Below are positions 1 to 6,481 of a stretch of DNA of 7,106 nucleotides, piece by piece. The position numbers were made by a program, and so were the translations under genes. This DNA is from Flavobacteriales bacterium UBA3431 (GTDB lineage Bacteria; Bacteroidota; Bacteroidia; Flavobacteriales; Schleiferiaceae). The DNA lies in contig DFSS01000034.1 in NCBI GenBank assembly GCA_002381225.1, positions 1,391 through 8,496 on the forward strand, written 5' to 3'. The notes beneath the pieces were generated by a model, which was not told the DNA's origin, made no database searches, and saw nothing but the letters and a program-made list of their open reading frames with translations. How positions within the stretch are numbered: the first letter of the stretch is position 1; each line of letters starts with the position of its first letter.

Positions 1-13
1 GCCCTCTAGCTCC

Positions 14-1192
14 TTATTTGAACGCAGGAATCCCCGTCACATCCATGCCCGTGATGAGCAGGTGAATGTCGTGGGTACCCTCGTAGGTCACCACGGACTC
101 CAAGTTCATCATGTGGCGCATGATGGGGTAGTCCCCGGTGATGCCCATGCCGCCGAGCATTTGACGCGCATCGCGTGCGATCGTCAAAGCCATGTCGACG
201 TTGTTGCGCTTGGCCATGGAGATTTGGGCGGTTGTGGCGCGGCCTTCGTTCTTGAGTTGACCCAAGCGGAAGGTGAGCAATTGGGCTTTGGTGATCTCGG
301 TGATCATTTCGGCCAGTTTCTTTTGCTGAAGCTGGAAGCCTCCGATGGGCTTGTCAAATTGTACGCGTTCCTTAGAGTAGCGAAGGGCCGTGTCGTAGCA
401 ATCCATGGCCGCACCGATGGCGCCCCAGGCGATGCCGTAGCGGGCAGAATCCAAACATCCAAGAGGAGCACCCAAACCAGATTTGTTCGGCAGGAGATTC
501 TCCTTGGGAACCTTCACATTGTCGAAGACCAGCTCACCGGTGGAGGAGGCACGCAGCGACCATTTGTTATGGGTTTCAGGTGTGGTGAAGCCCTCCATGC
601 CACGCTCGACAATCAGTCCGTGGATGCGGCCTTCTTCATTTTTGGCCCATACCACGGCGACATGGCAGAAAGGCGCATTGGAGATCCACATTTTGGCCCC
701 GTTGAGGAGGTAGTGGTCGCCCATGTCCTTGAAGTTGGTGACCATGCCCCCAGGATTCGAGCCGAAGTTGGGTTCGGTCAAACCAAAGCTGCCGAGCCAT
801 TCGCCGCTGGCCAATTTGGGCAAGTACTTCTGACGCTGCTCCTCATTCCCGTAGGCATAGATGGGGTACATGACTAAGGAAGACTGCACCGAACAGGTTG
901 ACCGCACACCGCTGTCGCCGCGCTCAATTTCCTGCATCATCAGACCGTAGCTGATTTGGTCCAAGCCAGCACCGCCGTATTCGGTGGGGATGTAGGGGCC
1001 AAAGGCACCAATTTCTGCCAAGCCTTGGACGATTTGCGTGGGAAATTCCGCCTTTTGGGCGTAGTCTTCGATGATGGGGCTCACGTCCCGCTTTACCCAG
1101 TCGCGTGTCGCGTCGCGAACGAGCTTGTGCTCTTCCGTGAGGAGTTCGTCCAAGAGGTAATAATCGGGGGCTTCAAAGAGGTCAGGTCGCAT
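14..1192 (-). CDS. gcdH: Glutaryl-CoA dehydrogenase-like acyl-CoA dehydrogenase
   Basis: This is a 392-residue FAD-dependent acyl-CoA dehydrogenase, probably oxidising and decarboxylating glutaryl-CoA to crotonyl-CoA in lysine/tryptophan breakdown and passing electrons to electron-transfer flavoprotein. The three usual family domains fit: N-terminal helical about 17-130, beta-barrel about 136-230, C-terminal helical about 240-385. The flavin/substrate motif GLTEP is at 137-141, with Ser145 six residues after Thr139 as in the family. The catalytic base is Glu371 in TYEGTHDIH. Glu90, Arg97 and Ser98 match the residues that in human GCDH (Glu87, Arg94, Ser95, recalled from memory) contact the distal carboxylate, and Tyr370 precedes the base as there; this favours GCDH over a short-chain enzyme. 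The length equals the mature human enzyme. The usual SGSD stretch reads FGSN here. The ATG follows a -7-like promoter element by 19 nt. Substrate specificity is inferred by homology only. Confidence 0.85.
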   Translation of the reverse strand: MRPDLFEAPDYYLLDELLTEEHKLVRDATRDWVKRDVSPIIEDYAQKAEFPTQIVQGLAEIGAFGPYIPTEYGGAGLDQISYGLMMQEIERGDSGVRSTCSVQSSLVMYPIYAYGNEEQRQKYLPKLASGEWLGSFGLTEPNFGSNPGGMVTNFKDMGDHYLLNGAKMWISNAPFCHVAVVWAKNEEGRIHGLIVERGMEGFTTPETHNKWSLRASSTGELVFDNVKVPKENLLPNKSGLGAPLGCLDSARYGIAWGAIGAAMDCYDTALRYSKERVQFDKPIGGFQLQQKKLAEMITEITKAQLLTFRLGQLKNEGRATTAQISMAKRNNVDMALTIARDARQMLGGMGITGDYPIMRHMMNLESVVTYEGTHDIHLLITGMDVTGIPAFK

Positions 1193-1211
1193 GTCTATGA
1201 GGTTGTGGCGG

Positions 1212-1219
1212 CAAAGGTA
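1212..1219 (-). promoter_or_regulatory. Bacteroidota -7 promoter element for the acyl-CoA dehydrogenase
   Basis: Read on the minus strand, this is TACCTTTG followed by CCGCC, an exact match to the Bacteroidota TAnnTTTG -7 consensus. It lies 19 nt before the ATG at 1192, inside the 50-bp gap after the pyrophosphohydrolase stop codon. I see no clear TTTG -33 box at the usual spacing. It suggests the dehydrogenase is transcribed separately from the rsgA-dtd operon, at least in part. Confidence 0.6.
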
Positions 1220-1242
1220 CGGCAGAGTCCTTTCCGGTTTGT

Positions 1243-1575
1243 TTAACGAAGTTTTGGATTGCTCTCGTGGCGATCCTTGTCGCGGGCCCCTTTGGCGGCC
1301 ATGCGTCGATCAAAAGCCGCTTGAAGGTCCGTGCCCGTTTGATTAGCCAGACAGAGAGTAACAAAGAGTACGTCGGCGAGCTCCTCGCCCAGGTCTTTGG
1401 TCTTGTCGCTTTCCTTTTCGGACTGCTCCCCATAGCGACGGGCAATGATGCGGGCCACTTCGCCCACTTCTTCGGTGAGTTGGGCCATGTTGGTCAGTTC
1501 ATTGAAGTAGCGAACACCAAAGTCTTGAATCCATTGATCGACTTCGGACTGGAGGGATTGAATGGGTGTGGCCAT
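1243..1575 (-). CDS. MazG-like nucleotide pyrophosphohydrolase
   Basis: This 110-residue protein belongs to the small all-alpha NTP pyrophosphatase superfamily (MazG/YpjD type), which hydrolyses (d)NTPs, often non-canonical ones, to the monophosphate and pyrophosphate. The Mg-binding signature is complete: Glu35, Glu36 and Glu39 in TEEVGEVAR, and Glu65 and Asp68 in EELADVLF (EExxE...ExxD). A charged linker (about 50-62, EQSEKESDKTKD) separates the two metal-binding helices. The length is normal for single-domain members, which work as dimers or tetramers; full E. coli MazG has two such domains. The start codon is 1 nt after the dtd stop codon, so translation is probably coupled. A nucleotide-pool cleaning role is inferred from the family; the actual substrate cannot be read from the sequence. 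Confidence 0.88.
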   Translation of the reverse strand: MATPIQSLQSEVDQWIQDFGVRYFNELTNMAQLTEEVGEVARIIARRYGEQSEKESDKTKDLGEELADVLFVTLCLANQTGTDLQAAFDRRMAAKGARDKDRHESNPKLR

Positions 1576-1576
1576 G

Positions 1577-2029
1577 TTATTCTTTGTTTTTGGAGTCCAT
1601 GGTGATGGTGACGGGACCGTCGTTGATTAAAGCGACTTGCATATCCGCGCCAAACTCTCCCGACTTCACAGATAGGTTGGATGCATGCCAGAGCTGGTCG
1701 AGAAAATCCTCATACAAGGGCTTCGATGTGCGTGGATGGGCAGCTCGGAAATAGCTTGGACGGTTGCCTTTCTTGGTAGCCGCATGGAGCGTGAACTGCG
1801 AAATCACCAAAATTTGCCCTTCCACTTCCATCACCGAGCGATTCATGACGCCCTCGTGGTCCTCGAAGAGGCGCATTTTCGCGATTTTCTGAGCCATCCA
1901 GGTATTGTCTTCGGGGGTATCGCCTTCCTCCCATCCGGCCAAGACAACTAGGCCCGCGCCGATGGATGCATGCACCTTTCCATGAATTTGGACCGATGCT
2001 TGGGTAACCTTTTGGAGTACGACCCGCAT
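1577..2029 (-). CDS. dtd: D-aminoacyl-tRNA deacylase (DTD)
   Basis: This cytosolic enzyme of 150 residues hydrolyses D-amino acids (and glycine mischarged on tRNA-Ala) from tRNA, keeping D-residues out of translation. The start MRVVLQKVTQASV is typical of the family. The two conserved active-site motifs are both present: SQFTLHAATKKGNRPSY at about residues 77-93, and the Gly-cisPro motif in NDGPVTITMDS near the C-terminus. GxFGADMQV precedes the second motif as expected. Its length is normal for bacterial DTD1. It sits between rsgA (2-nt gap) and the pyrophosphohydrolase (1-nt gap), so it is almost certainly co-transcribed with both. No abnormal residues were noticed. Confidence 0.96.
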   Translation of the reverse strand: MRVVLQKVTQASVQIHGKVHASIGAGLVVLAGWEEGDTPEDNTWMAQKIAKMRLFEDHEGVMNRSVMEVEGQILVISQFTLHAATKKGNRPSYFRAAHPRTSKPLYEDFLDQLWHASNLSVKSGEFGADMQVALINDGPVTITMDSKNKE

Positions 2030-2031
2030 TC

Positions 2032-2979
2032 TTAGTCCATTTTAGATTCGGCATGCCGGTAGGGATCCTCGCCTTCATCCCCTTTCAGCATATGGACGTA
2101 ATTCTCATACCGGCTTGGCGCGATGTGGTGGGCCTCATAGGCGGCGAGCACGGCGCAATTCGGCTCGTCCACGTGCGTGCAGTTATGGTATTTGCAGCCC
2201 TCCCCGAGCGCGAAGATCTCCGGGAAATAGTGGCTGACTTGGTCCTTTTCCATGTTGACGAGGCCAAATCCACGGATGCCCGGCGTGTCAATCAGGTAGC
2301 CCCCGAAGTCCAAGGGATGCATTTCAGCGAAGGTGGTCGTATGCCTTCCTTGCCCATGCGCGTCCGAGATTTCGCCCGTTTTGAGGTCCAGGCCCGGCTG
2401 AAGCGCATTGGCCAGTGTGCTCTTCCCCACCCCGGAGTGGCCCGAGAAAAGGGTGACCTGGTCCTTCAGGAGGGCCTTGAGTTCGGGAAGCCCCTCGCCC
2501 GTCACCGCTGACACGCGCAAACAGGGATAGCCTGCCCGCTGGTAGGCCGCTTCACGGTAGCGGAGCTCGTCCAATTCCTCAGGGCCGCAAGCATCCATTT
2601 TATTGAAAACGAGACGTGCCGGAATGCCGTAGGCTTCCGCGCTGGCCAGGAAACGATCCATGAAGCCCAACAAGGTTTTGGGCTCTGCAATGGTGCAGAC
2701 CAAAATGGCCTGATCGAGATTGGCGGCAATGACTTGGGTTTTTTTCGACAGGTTGACCGAGCGGCGAACCATATGATTCTTGCGCTCGAGGACATGTGAA
2801 ATGGCGTAACGGCCTTCCGATTCCGGCTCCAAGGTGACGAAGTCGCCGACCGCGACGGGATTCGTGGCTCGACTTCCCTGCAGGCGCATAGCCCCGCGCA
2901 AGCGTGCGTCCACCAGTGCACCGTCTTCCAGCTGCACGCGGTACCAACTTCCGGTCGATTTGATTACCCTGCCTGTCAT
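2032..2979 (-). CDS. rsgA: Ribosome small-subunit-dependent GTPase RsgA
   Basis: RsgA (315 residues) is a circularly permuted GTPase that checks late 30S maturation and releases assembly factors from the decoding region. An OB-fold comes first (about 1-70). The G motifs then run in permuted order: G4 NKMD at 126-129, G5 SAVTG at 157-161, G1 GHSGVGKST at 180-188, switch I with HTTT at 213-216, and G3 DTPG at 231-234. The C-terminal zinc knuckle is intact as C-x4-C-x-H-x5-C: Cys262, Cys267, His269, Cys275. The N-terminus MTGRVIKSTGSWY matches the usual family start, supporting the ATG at 2979. It is the first gene of a three-gene operon with dtd and the pyrophosphohydrolase. A TATCTTTG promoter element lies only 7 nt before the ATG, implying a very short or absent leader. 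Confidence 0.97.
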   Translation of the reverse strand: MTGRVIKSTGSWYRVQLEDGALVDARLRGAMRLQGSRATNPVAVGDFVTLEPESEGRYAISHVLERKNHMVRRSVNLSKKTQVIAANLDQAILVCTIAEPKTLLGFMDRFLASAEAYGIPARLVFNKMDACGPEELDELRYREAAYQRAGYPCLRVSAVTGEGLPELKALLKDQVTLFSGHSGVGKSTLANALQPGLDLKTGEISDAHGQGRHTTTFAEMHPLDFGGYLIDTPGIRGFGLVNMEKDQVSHYFPEIFALGEGCKYHNCTHVDEPNCAVLAAYEAHHIAPSRYENYVHMLKGDEGEDPYRHAESKMD

Positions 2980-2986
2980 TTCATTC

Positions 2987-2994
2987 CAAAGATA
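2987..2994 (-). promoter_or_regulatory. Bacteroidota -7 promoter element for rsgA operon
   Basis: On the minus strand this reads TATCTTTG, an exact match to TAnnTTTG, ending 7 nt before the rsgA ATG. No convincing TTTG -33 box is seen about 19-21 nt upstream. If used, transcription would begin very near the start codon, giving a nearly leaderless mRNA. It lies within the 39-bp divergent gap shared with the plus-strand secreted-protein gene. Confidence 0.5.
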
Positions 2995-3001
2995 TCTGCC
3001 T

Positions 3002-3009
3002 TACTTTCG
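3002..3009 (+). promoter_or_regulatory. Possible weak -7 element for the secreted protein/ABC gene pair
   Basis: This stretch reads TACTTTCG, five of the six fixed positions of TAnnTTTG, and is 9 nt before the ATG at 3019. No -33 TTTG box is seen at normal spacing. It is supported mainly by being the only candidate in the short divergent gap, so the call is tentative. Confidence 0.3.
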
Positions 3010-3018
3010 GTGGGCAGT

Positions 3019-3516
3019 ATGAATATGAAAAAGTTTCTCCTCCTTTTGGCTTTTTTGCCTGGGCTACTCCACGCCAAAGACCTCATTGTGCTCCAAAGTG
3101 GGCTCCGTTTTGAGGGACACATCGTCCGCATGTCCCCACAGCACCTCGTTTTTGAGAACGATGGACAGCGTTTCCGCATCCCCGCCTCGGACCTTGCTTT
3201 CGTCGGATTGGATGAAGCCGAGTCCATGGATGACGTCGGTGCCTGCCTACGTGCCTACAACGACACGCGCCTTCGCGGACGTCAGTGGCACAATTTCTTT
3301 GGAGGCGTATTCTTCGGGCCGATTACGGTGATTTACGATTTGGTCAAGACGTATCATCCCCTCAAAGACGAGCGCGTTCTGCTTTTGAGCCGGAACAAAG
3401 GCTATTTCTCCGACCCCATTTACCTTGAATGCTACAGTTATCGGGCAAAAACCTCCGCGACGCTGCAGGCGGCCGGCGGCTGGGCCACGTGGGTCCTCTT
3501 ATTTAGCAAGCGTTAA
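3019..3516 (+). CDS. Secreted or envelope protein of unknown function
   Basis: I do not recognise a named family. The protein (165 residues from the ATG at 3019) begins with a clear signal peptide: MNMKK, then a hydrophobic core LLLLAFLPGLL, with likely cleavage after HA at residue 19. The mature N-terminus (about 20-64) has a pattern like a small beta-barrel: KDLIVLQSGLRFEGHIV followed by LVFENDGQRFRIPASDL, where a Gly-rich strand pair leads into an I-P-A-x-D-L turn. Two short hydrophobic stretches follow, FFGGVFFGPITVIYDLV (about 93-109) and a C-terminal AAGGWATWVLLF (about 151-162) ending in SKR, so it may be membrane-attached. An in-frame GTG at 3010 and an ATG at 3025 are alternative starts; 3019 or 3025 gives the cleanest signal peptide. 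The gene ends 3 nt before the ABC ATPase, so co-expression is likely. Function is unknown. Confidence 0.8.
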   Translation: MNMKKFLLLLAFLPGLLHAKDLIVLQSGLRFEGHIVRMSPQHLVFENDGQRFRIPASDLAFVGLDEAESMDDVGACLRAYNDTRLRGRQWHNFFGGVFFGPITVIYDLVKTYHPLKDERVLLLSRNKGYFSDPIYLECYSYRAKTSATLQAAGGWATWVLLFSKR

Positions 3517-3519
3517 GCG

Positions 3520-4218
3520 ATGGCTATTACCACGCATGCATTGTCCAAACACTATGGCACCCAAAAGGCCTTGGACCAAGTCACCTTGGACCTTCCTAAA
3601 GGCCAAATCGTCGGACTCCTCGGACCGAATGGAGCAGGGAAGAGTACCCTGATGAAAATTTTGACCGGCTACATCCCCGCCAGTGAAGGCAGCGCCATGG
3701 TCTGCGGGTTGGACTGCGCCAAGGACTCCCTGGCTGTTCGTCAAAAAGTAGGCTACCTCCCTGAGCACAACCCGCTGTATTTGGACATGTATGTCACAGA
3801 GTTTTTACGCTTTGTTGCCAACCTCTACGGAGCGCCCGAAGAAGCGGTGGAACAACGCATCGCCGAGGTGGGACTAACCCCCGAACGCCACAAGCAGATC
3901 AAGCAACTCTCCAAAGGCTACCGCCAGCGGGTGGGCCTGGCTGCGGCCCTCGTGCACGACCCAGAGGTACTCATTTTGGACGAACCCACGACAGGCCTAG
4001 ACCCAAATCAATTGGTGGAAATTCGGAAGCTCATCCGACGTGTCGGAGCGAACAAAACAGTGTTGCTTTCCACCCACATCATGCAAGAGGTGGAAGCACT
4101 TTGTGACCGAGTTATCTTCATCCGCCAAGGCAAAATTGTTCGAGAAGCCTCCATGGATGTATTTACTCGCTCAGGCGGAGAAAATCTGGAGGCCGCATTC
4201 CGAAAGGTTACTTCGTAA
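3520..4218 (+). CDS. GldA-like ABC transporter ATP-binding protein
   Basis: This 232-residue ATPase subunit of an ABC-2-type transporter would power a membrane permease. All nucleotide-binding motifs are present: Walker A GPNGAGKST at 35-43, signature LSKGYRQRV at 130-138, Walker B LILDEPT at 151-157 with catalytic Glu155, D-loop GLD at 159-161 and switch His186. The Q-loop position reads YLPEHNPLY (Glu82 instead of Gln), as I recall from GldA and related NatA-like ATPases. Resemblance to Flavobacterium GldA is strong (YGTQKAL, YLPEHNPLYLD, TTGLDPNQL, STHIMQEVEA). GldA is about 300 residues, however; this protein stops about 65 residues earlier, with an ordinary ABC-type end (LEAAFRKVTS), so it looks naturally short, not broken. 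No permease or GldF/GldG homologue is in the window; the gene upstream is a secreted protein and a terminator follows. A role in gliding or in type IX secretion is therefore not established. Confidence 0.93.
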   Translation: MAITTHALSKHYGTQKALDQVTLDLPKGQIVGLLGPNGAGKSTLMKILTGYIPASEGSAMVCGLDCAKDSLAVRQKVGYLPEHNPLYLDMYVTEFLRFVANLYGAPEEAVEQRIAEVGLTPERHKQIKQLSKGYRQRVGLAAALVHDPEVLILDEPTTGLDPNQLVEIRKLIRRVGANKTVLLSTHIMQEVEALCDRVIFIRQGKIVREASMDVFTRSGGENLEAAFRKVTS

Positions 4219-4237
4219 TTCGGGAATCCATCCCCAA

Positions 4238-4265
4238 AAAAAAGCCGGGCAAACCCGGCTTTTTT
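4238..4265. terminator. Bidirectional intrinsic terminator between the ABC gene and der
   Basis: A perfect 6-bp GC stem, GCCGGG (4244-4249) and CCCGGC (4254-4259), encloses a CAAA loop. It is flanked by A6 on the left (within an eight-A run at 4236-4243) and T6 on the right, which extends the pairing to 12 bp. Because the A and T tracts mirror each other, it can stop transcription from both convergent genes. It begins 19 nt after the ABC gene stop codon and its right edge touches the last base of the der stop codon (TGA, 4267-4265 on the minus strand). Confidence 0.93.
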
Positions 4266-5584
4266 CATTTCTTGCGGAAGTAGATTTCCATCGGAACCCC
4301 TGTGAAATCATAGTGCTTTCGCATTTGATTTTCGACATAGCGATAATAGGGTTCTTTCACATACTGAGGCAGGTTGCAGAAATACACAAACTGCGGGTAG
4401 CGCGTAGGAAGTTGGGTGATGTATTTGATTTTCACTTCCTTGCCTTTATAGATGGGCGGCGGCATGTGCTTGACCACAGGAAGCATTTCATCGTTCAGTT
4501 TAGAGGTCGTAATCCGGCTGCTCCGTCGCTTGTACACGTCCATCGCTTCTTCGATGCCTTTCAAGACCCGTTGCTTGGTGATCGCCGAAGTAAAGATGAC
4601 AGGGATATCCACAAAGGGCTTGGTCCGTTCCAAAATCAGCTTCTTGTATTCATCCATGGATTTGTGGTCCTTCTCCACCAAATCCCATTTATTTACCAGG
4701 ATAACAAGTCCCTTATGGTTTTTTTCAATCACATTGAGGATGGACAAATCTTGGGACTCAAAACCTTGCGTTGCATCAATGACTAGGATGCACACATCCG
4801 ATTCTTCGATGGTTCGAATACTACGCATATTGCTGTAGAACTCGAGGTCCTGATTCACCTTGCCTTTTTTGCGCAAACCCGCTGTATCCAACAGGATGAA
4901 TTCCATGCCGAATTTATTGAAGTGCGCGTTGACAGTGTCGCGGGTTGTCCCCGCGATGTCGGTCACAATGCTCTTTTCCTCTTCGAAGAGGGCATTGGTC
5001 AGGGAGGATTTACCTACGTTGGGTCGCCCGACGATGGCCAGTTTGGGGAGACCATCCCACGGATCTTCTGTGCCTTCTCCTTCGGGAGTATCGGGAATAT
5101 GCTGGACCAATGCGTCCAATACCTCGCCCGTACCACTTCCATTGATACTGGACATACAAATTGGTTCTCCCAAGCCTAGGGTATAAAACTCGGCCGCATC
5201 GGCAGCGCGCTGGTGATTGTCCACCTTGTTGGCCACCAGCACGACAGGTTTATCCTGGCGACGCAAGATGGCCGCGATCTCCTTGTCATCGTGGGTGATG
5301 CCATCTTCGACATCGACGAGAAAGAGTATGGCGTCGCATTCGGTTAGCGCGGCTTCAACCTGTTTCCGGATCTCGCCTTCAAAGATGTCTTCCGACCCTT
5401 GGACGTAACCGCCCGTGTCGACAATGTTAAAATGCTTCCCAATCCACTCACTATGTCCATAGTGGCGGTCTCGCGTAACGCCCGCAATCGCGTCGACAAT
5501 GGCGTCGCGGCGCTGTACGAGTCGGTTAAAGAAGGTGGACTTGCCCACATTGGGGCGTCCGACGATGGCTACAAGCGATTTCAT
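4265..5584 (-). CDS. der: Ribosome biogenesis GTPase Der (EngA)
   Basis: Der (439 residues) is the tandem-G-domain GTPase needed for 50S subunit assembly. G domain 1 shows GRPNVGKST at 9-17, switch Thr37 in GVTRD, DTGG at 56-59 and NKVD at 119-122. G domain 2 shows GRPNVGKSS at 186-194, GTTRD at about 212-216, DTAG at 233-236, NKWD at 298-301 and a SA G5 at 333-334. A C-terminal KH-like domain (about 357-439) contains the conserved PPPIYKGKEVKIKY. The length is normal, and the acidic interdomain linker (about 166-177, rich in Glu/Asp/Pro) is as expected. The start codon overlaps the era stop codon as ATGA, so translation is likely coupled to era and no separate promoter is expected. The 3' end abuts the bidirectional terminator. 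Confidence 0.97.
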   Translation of the reverse strand: MKSLVAIVGRPNVGKSTFFNRLVQRRDAIVDAIAGVTRDRHYGHSEWIGKHFNIVDTGGYVQGSEDIFEGEIRKQVEAALTECDAILFLVDVEDGITHDDKEIAAILRRQDKPVVLVANKVDNHQRAADAAEFYTLGLGEPICMSSINGSGTGEVLDALVQHIPDTPEGEGTEDPWDGLPKLAIVGRPNVGKSSLTNALFEEEKSIVTDIAGTTRDTVNAHFNKFGMEFILLDTAGLRKKGKVNQDLEFYSNMRSIRTIEESDVCILVIDATQGFESQDLSILNVIEKNHKGLVILVNKWDLVEKDHKSMDEYKKLILERTKPFVDIPVIFTSAITKQRVLKGIEEAMDVYKRRSSRITTSKLNDEMLPVVKHMPPPIYKGKEVKIKYITQLPTRYPQFVYFCNLPQYVKEPYYRYVENQMRKHYDFTGVPMEIYFRKK

Positions 5585-6477
5585 TCGTATCCGAAGCGTT
5601 TGAGTTTGCTGCGGTCATTCCGCCAGTCTGCTTGCACCTTTACATAGAGCTCCAGGTGCACATGTTTTTGAAAAAAGTCCTGCATACGTTTTCGTGCACC
5701 GATACCGACGCGTTTGAGCGCTGCTCCTTTGTGCCCAATGAGAATGCCCTTTTGCGAATCACGTGCCACGTATAGAACGGCGCGAATTTTAATAATCTTT
5801 TCTTCCTCGACAAAGGTATCTATGCCAACTTCCACAGAATAAGGAATCTCCTTGCTATAATTCATGAGAACCTGCTCCCGAATAATCTCCGATGTGACAA
5901 ATCGTTCAGAGCGGTCCGTGAGTTGACCCTTCTCAAAATAGGGAGGGCTTTCGGGAATCAATTGAAGAACCCGATTGAGAACATAGTCCAAATTGAATTT
6001 GGTCAAGGCTGAAATGGGAATAATTTCAGCCCGAGGCATCCAAGTGGTCCATAAAGCGGTTTCCCGCTCAAGGCGTTCTTGGTCATGCAAGTCCACCTTG
6101 TTTAACAAAACCAAAACGGGTTGCTCCGCTTCTTGAAGCCCTTTGAAAAAGCCTTCATGTTTTAAGGGGCCCTCGCCTAATTCCACGACATACAAAAAGA
6201 TGTCGGCATCTTCAAAGGCTGACTTGACGGCCGTAAGCATGGTTTCTTGCAATGCATAGGCAGGATCTAGCACCCCTGGAGTATCGCTGAAAACCAGTTG
6301 GTAGTCAAAAGCGGGTGTTTCACCATTGAGGATGCCAAAAATGCGATGACGTGTAGTCTGAGCCTTGGGGGTGATGATGTTCAAGCGCTCTCCAACCAAT
6401 GCATTGGTCAGGGTAGACTTGCCCACATTGGGATGTCCAATGAGATTCACGAAGCCTGCCTTGTGCACTTTTTCCAT
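5581..6477 (-). CDS. era: GTPase Era
   Basis: Era (298 residues) is an essential GTPase that binds the 3' end of 16S rRNA through a KH domain and promotes 30S maturation. The G domain carries G1 GHPNVGKST at 14-22, switch I in TTRHR near 41-45, G3 DTPG at 65-68, G4 NKVD at 126-129 and G5 SAL at 156-158. The KH domain RNA-binding loop is GILIGHKGAALKRVG at 244-258. The start MEKVHKAGFVNLIG fits the family N-terminus. The gene lies 34 nt after the YdeI-like gene and overlaps der by 4 nt. A GACCTTTG element, one base off the promoter consensus, ends 4 nt before the ATG, so a leaderless transcript is possible in addition to read-through from upstream. Confidence 0.97.
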   Translation of the reverse strand: MEKVHKAGFVNLIGHPNVGKSTLTNALVGERLNIITPKAQTTRHRIFGILNGETPAFDYQLVFSDTPGVLDPAYALQETMLTAVKSAFEDADIFLYVVELGEGPLKHEGFFKGLQEAEQPVLVLLNKVDLHDQERLERETALWTTWMPRAEIIPISALTKFNLDYVLNRVLQLIPESPPYFEKGQLTDRSERFVTSEIIREQVLMNYSKEIPYSVEVGIDTFVEEEKIIKIRAVLYVARDSQKGILIGHKGAALKRVGIGARKRMQDFFQKHVHLELYVKVQADWRNDRSKLKRFGYE

Positions 6478-6481
6478 GGTG

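Noticed and set aside
62..877. A 271-codon open frame on the plus strand
   Set aside because: It lies wholly antisense to the acyl-CoA dehydrogenase, whose motifs are unmistakable; the translated product has no family features and is rich in His, Gly and Val as expected of a shadow frame.
1267..1605. A 112-codon plus-strand frame opposite the pyrophosphohydrolase
   Set aside because: Antisense shadow of a gene with an intact metal-binding signature; no promoter or recognisable domain.
3010..3018. GTG at 3010 as the start of the secreted protein
   Set aside because: It adds only MGS before the ATG at 3019, and it begins immediately after the candidate -7 element (3002-3009), so it is unlikely to be inside the transcript. 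ATG 3019 or 3025 gives a standard signal peptide.
3520..4218. Truncated gldA pseudogene
   Set aside because: The protein is shorter than GldA, but all ATPase motifs are intact, the C-terminus resembles the normal end of short ABC ATPases, and a terminator follows directly, so there is no sign of a frameshift or lost tail.
4040..4786. A 248-codon open frame on the plus strand
   Set aside because: It begins inside the ABC ATPase in another frame, runs through the terminator hairpin and continues antisense to der. No real gene would be expected to span these.
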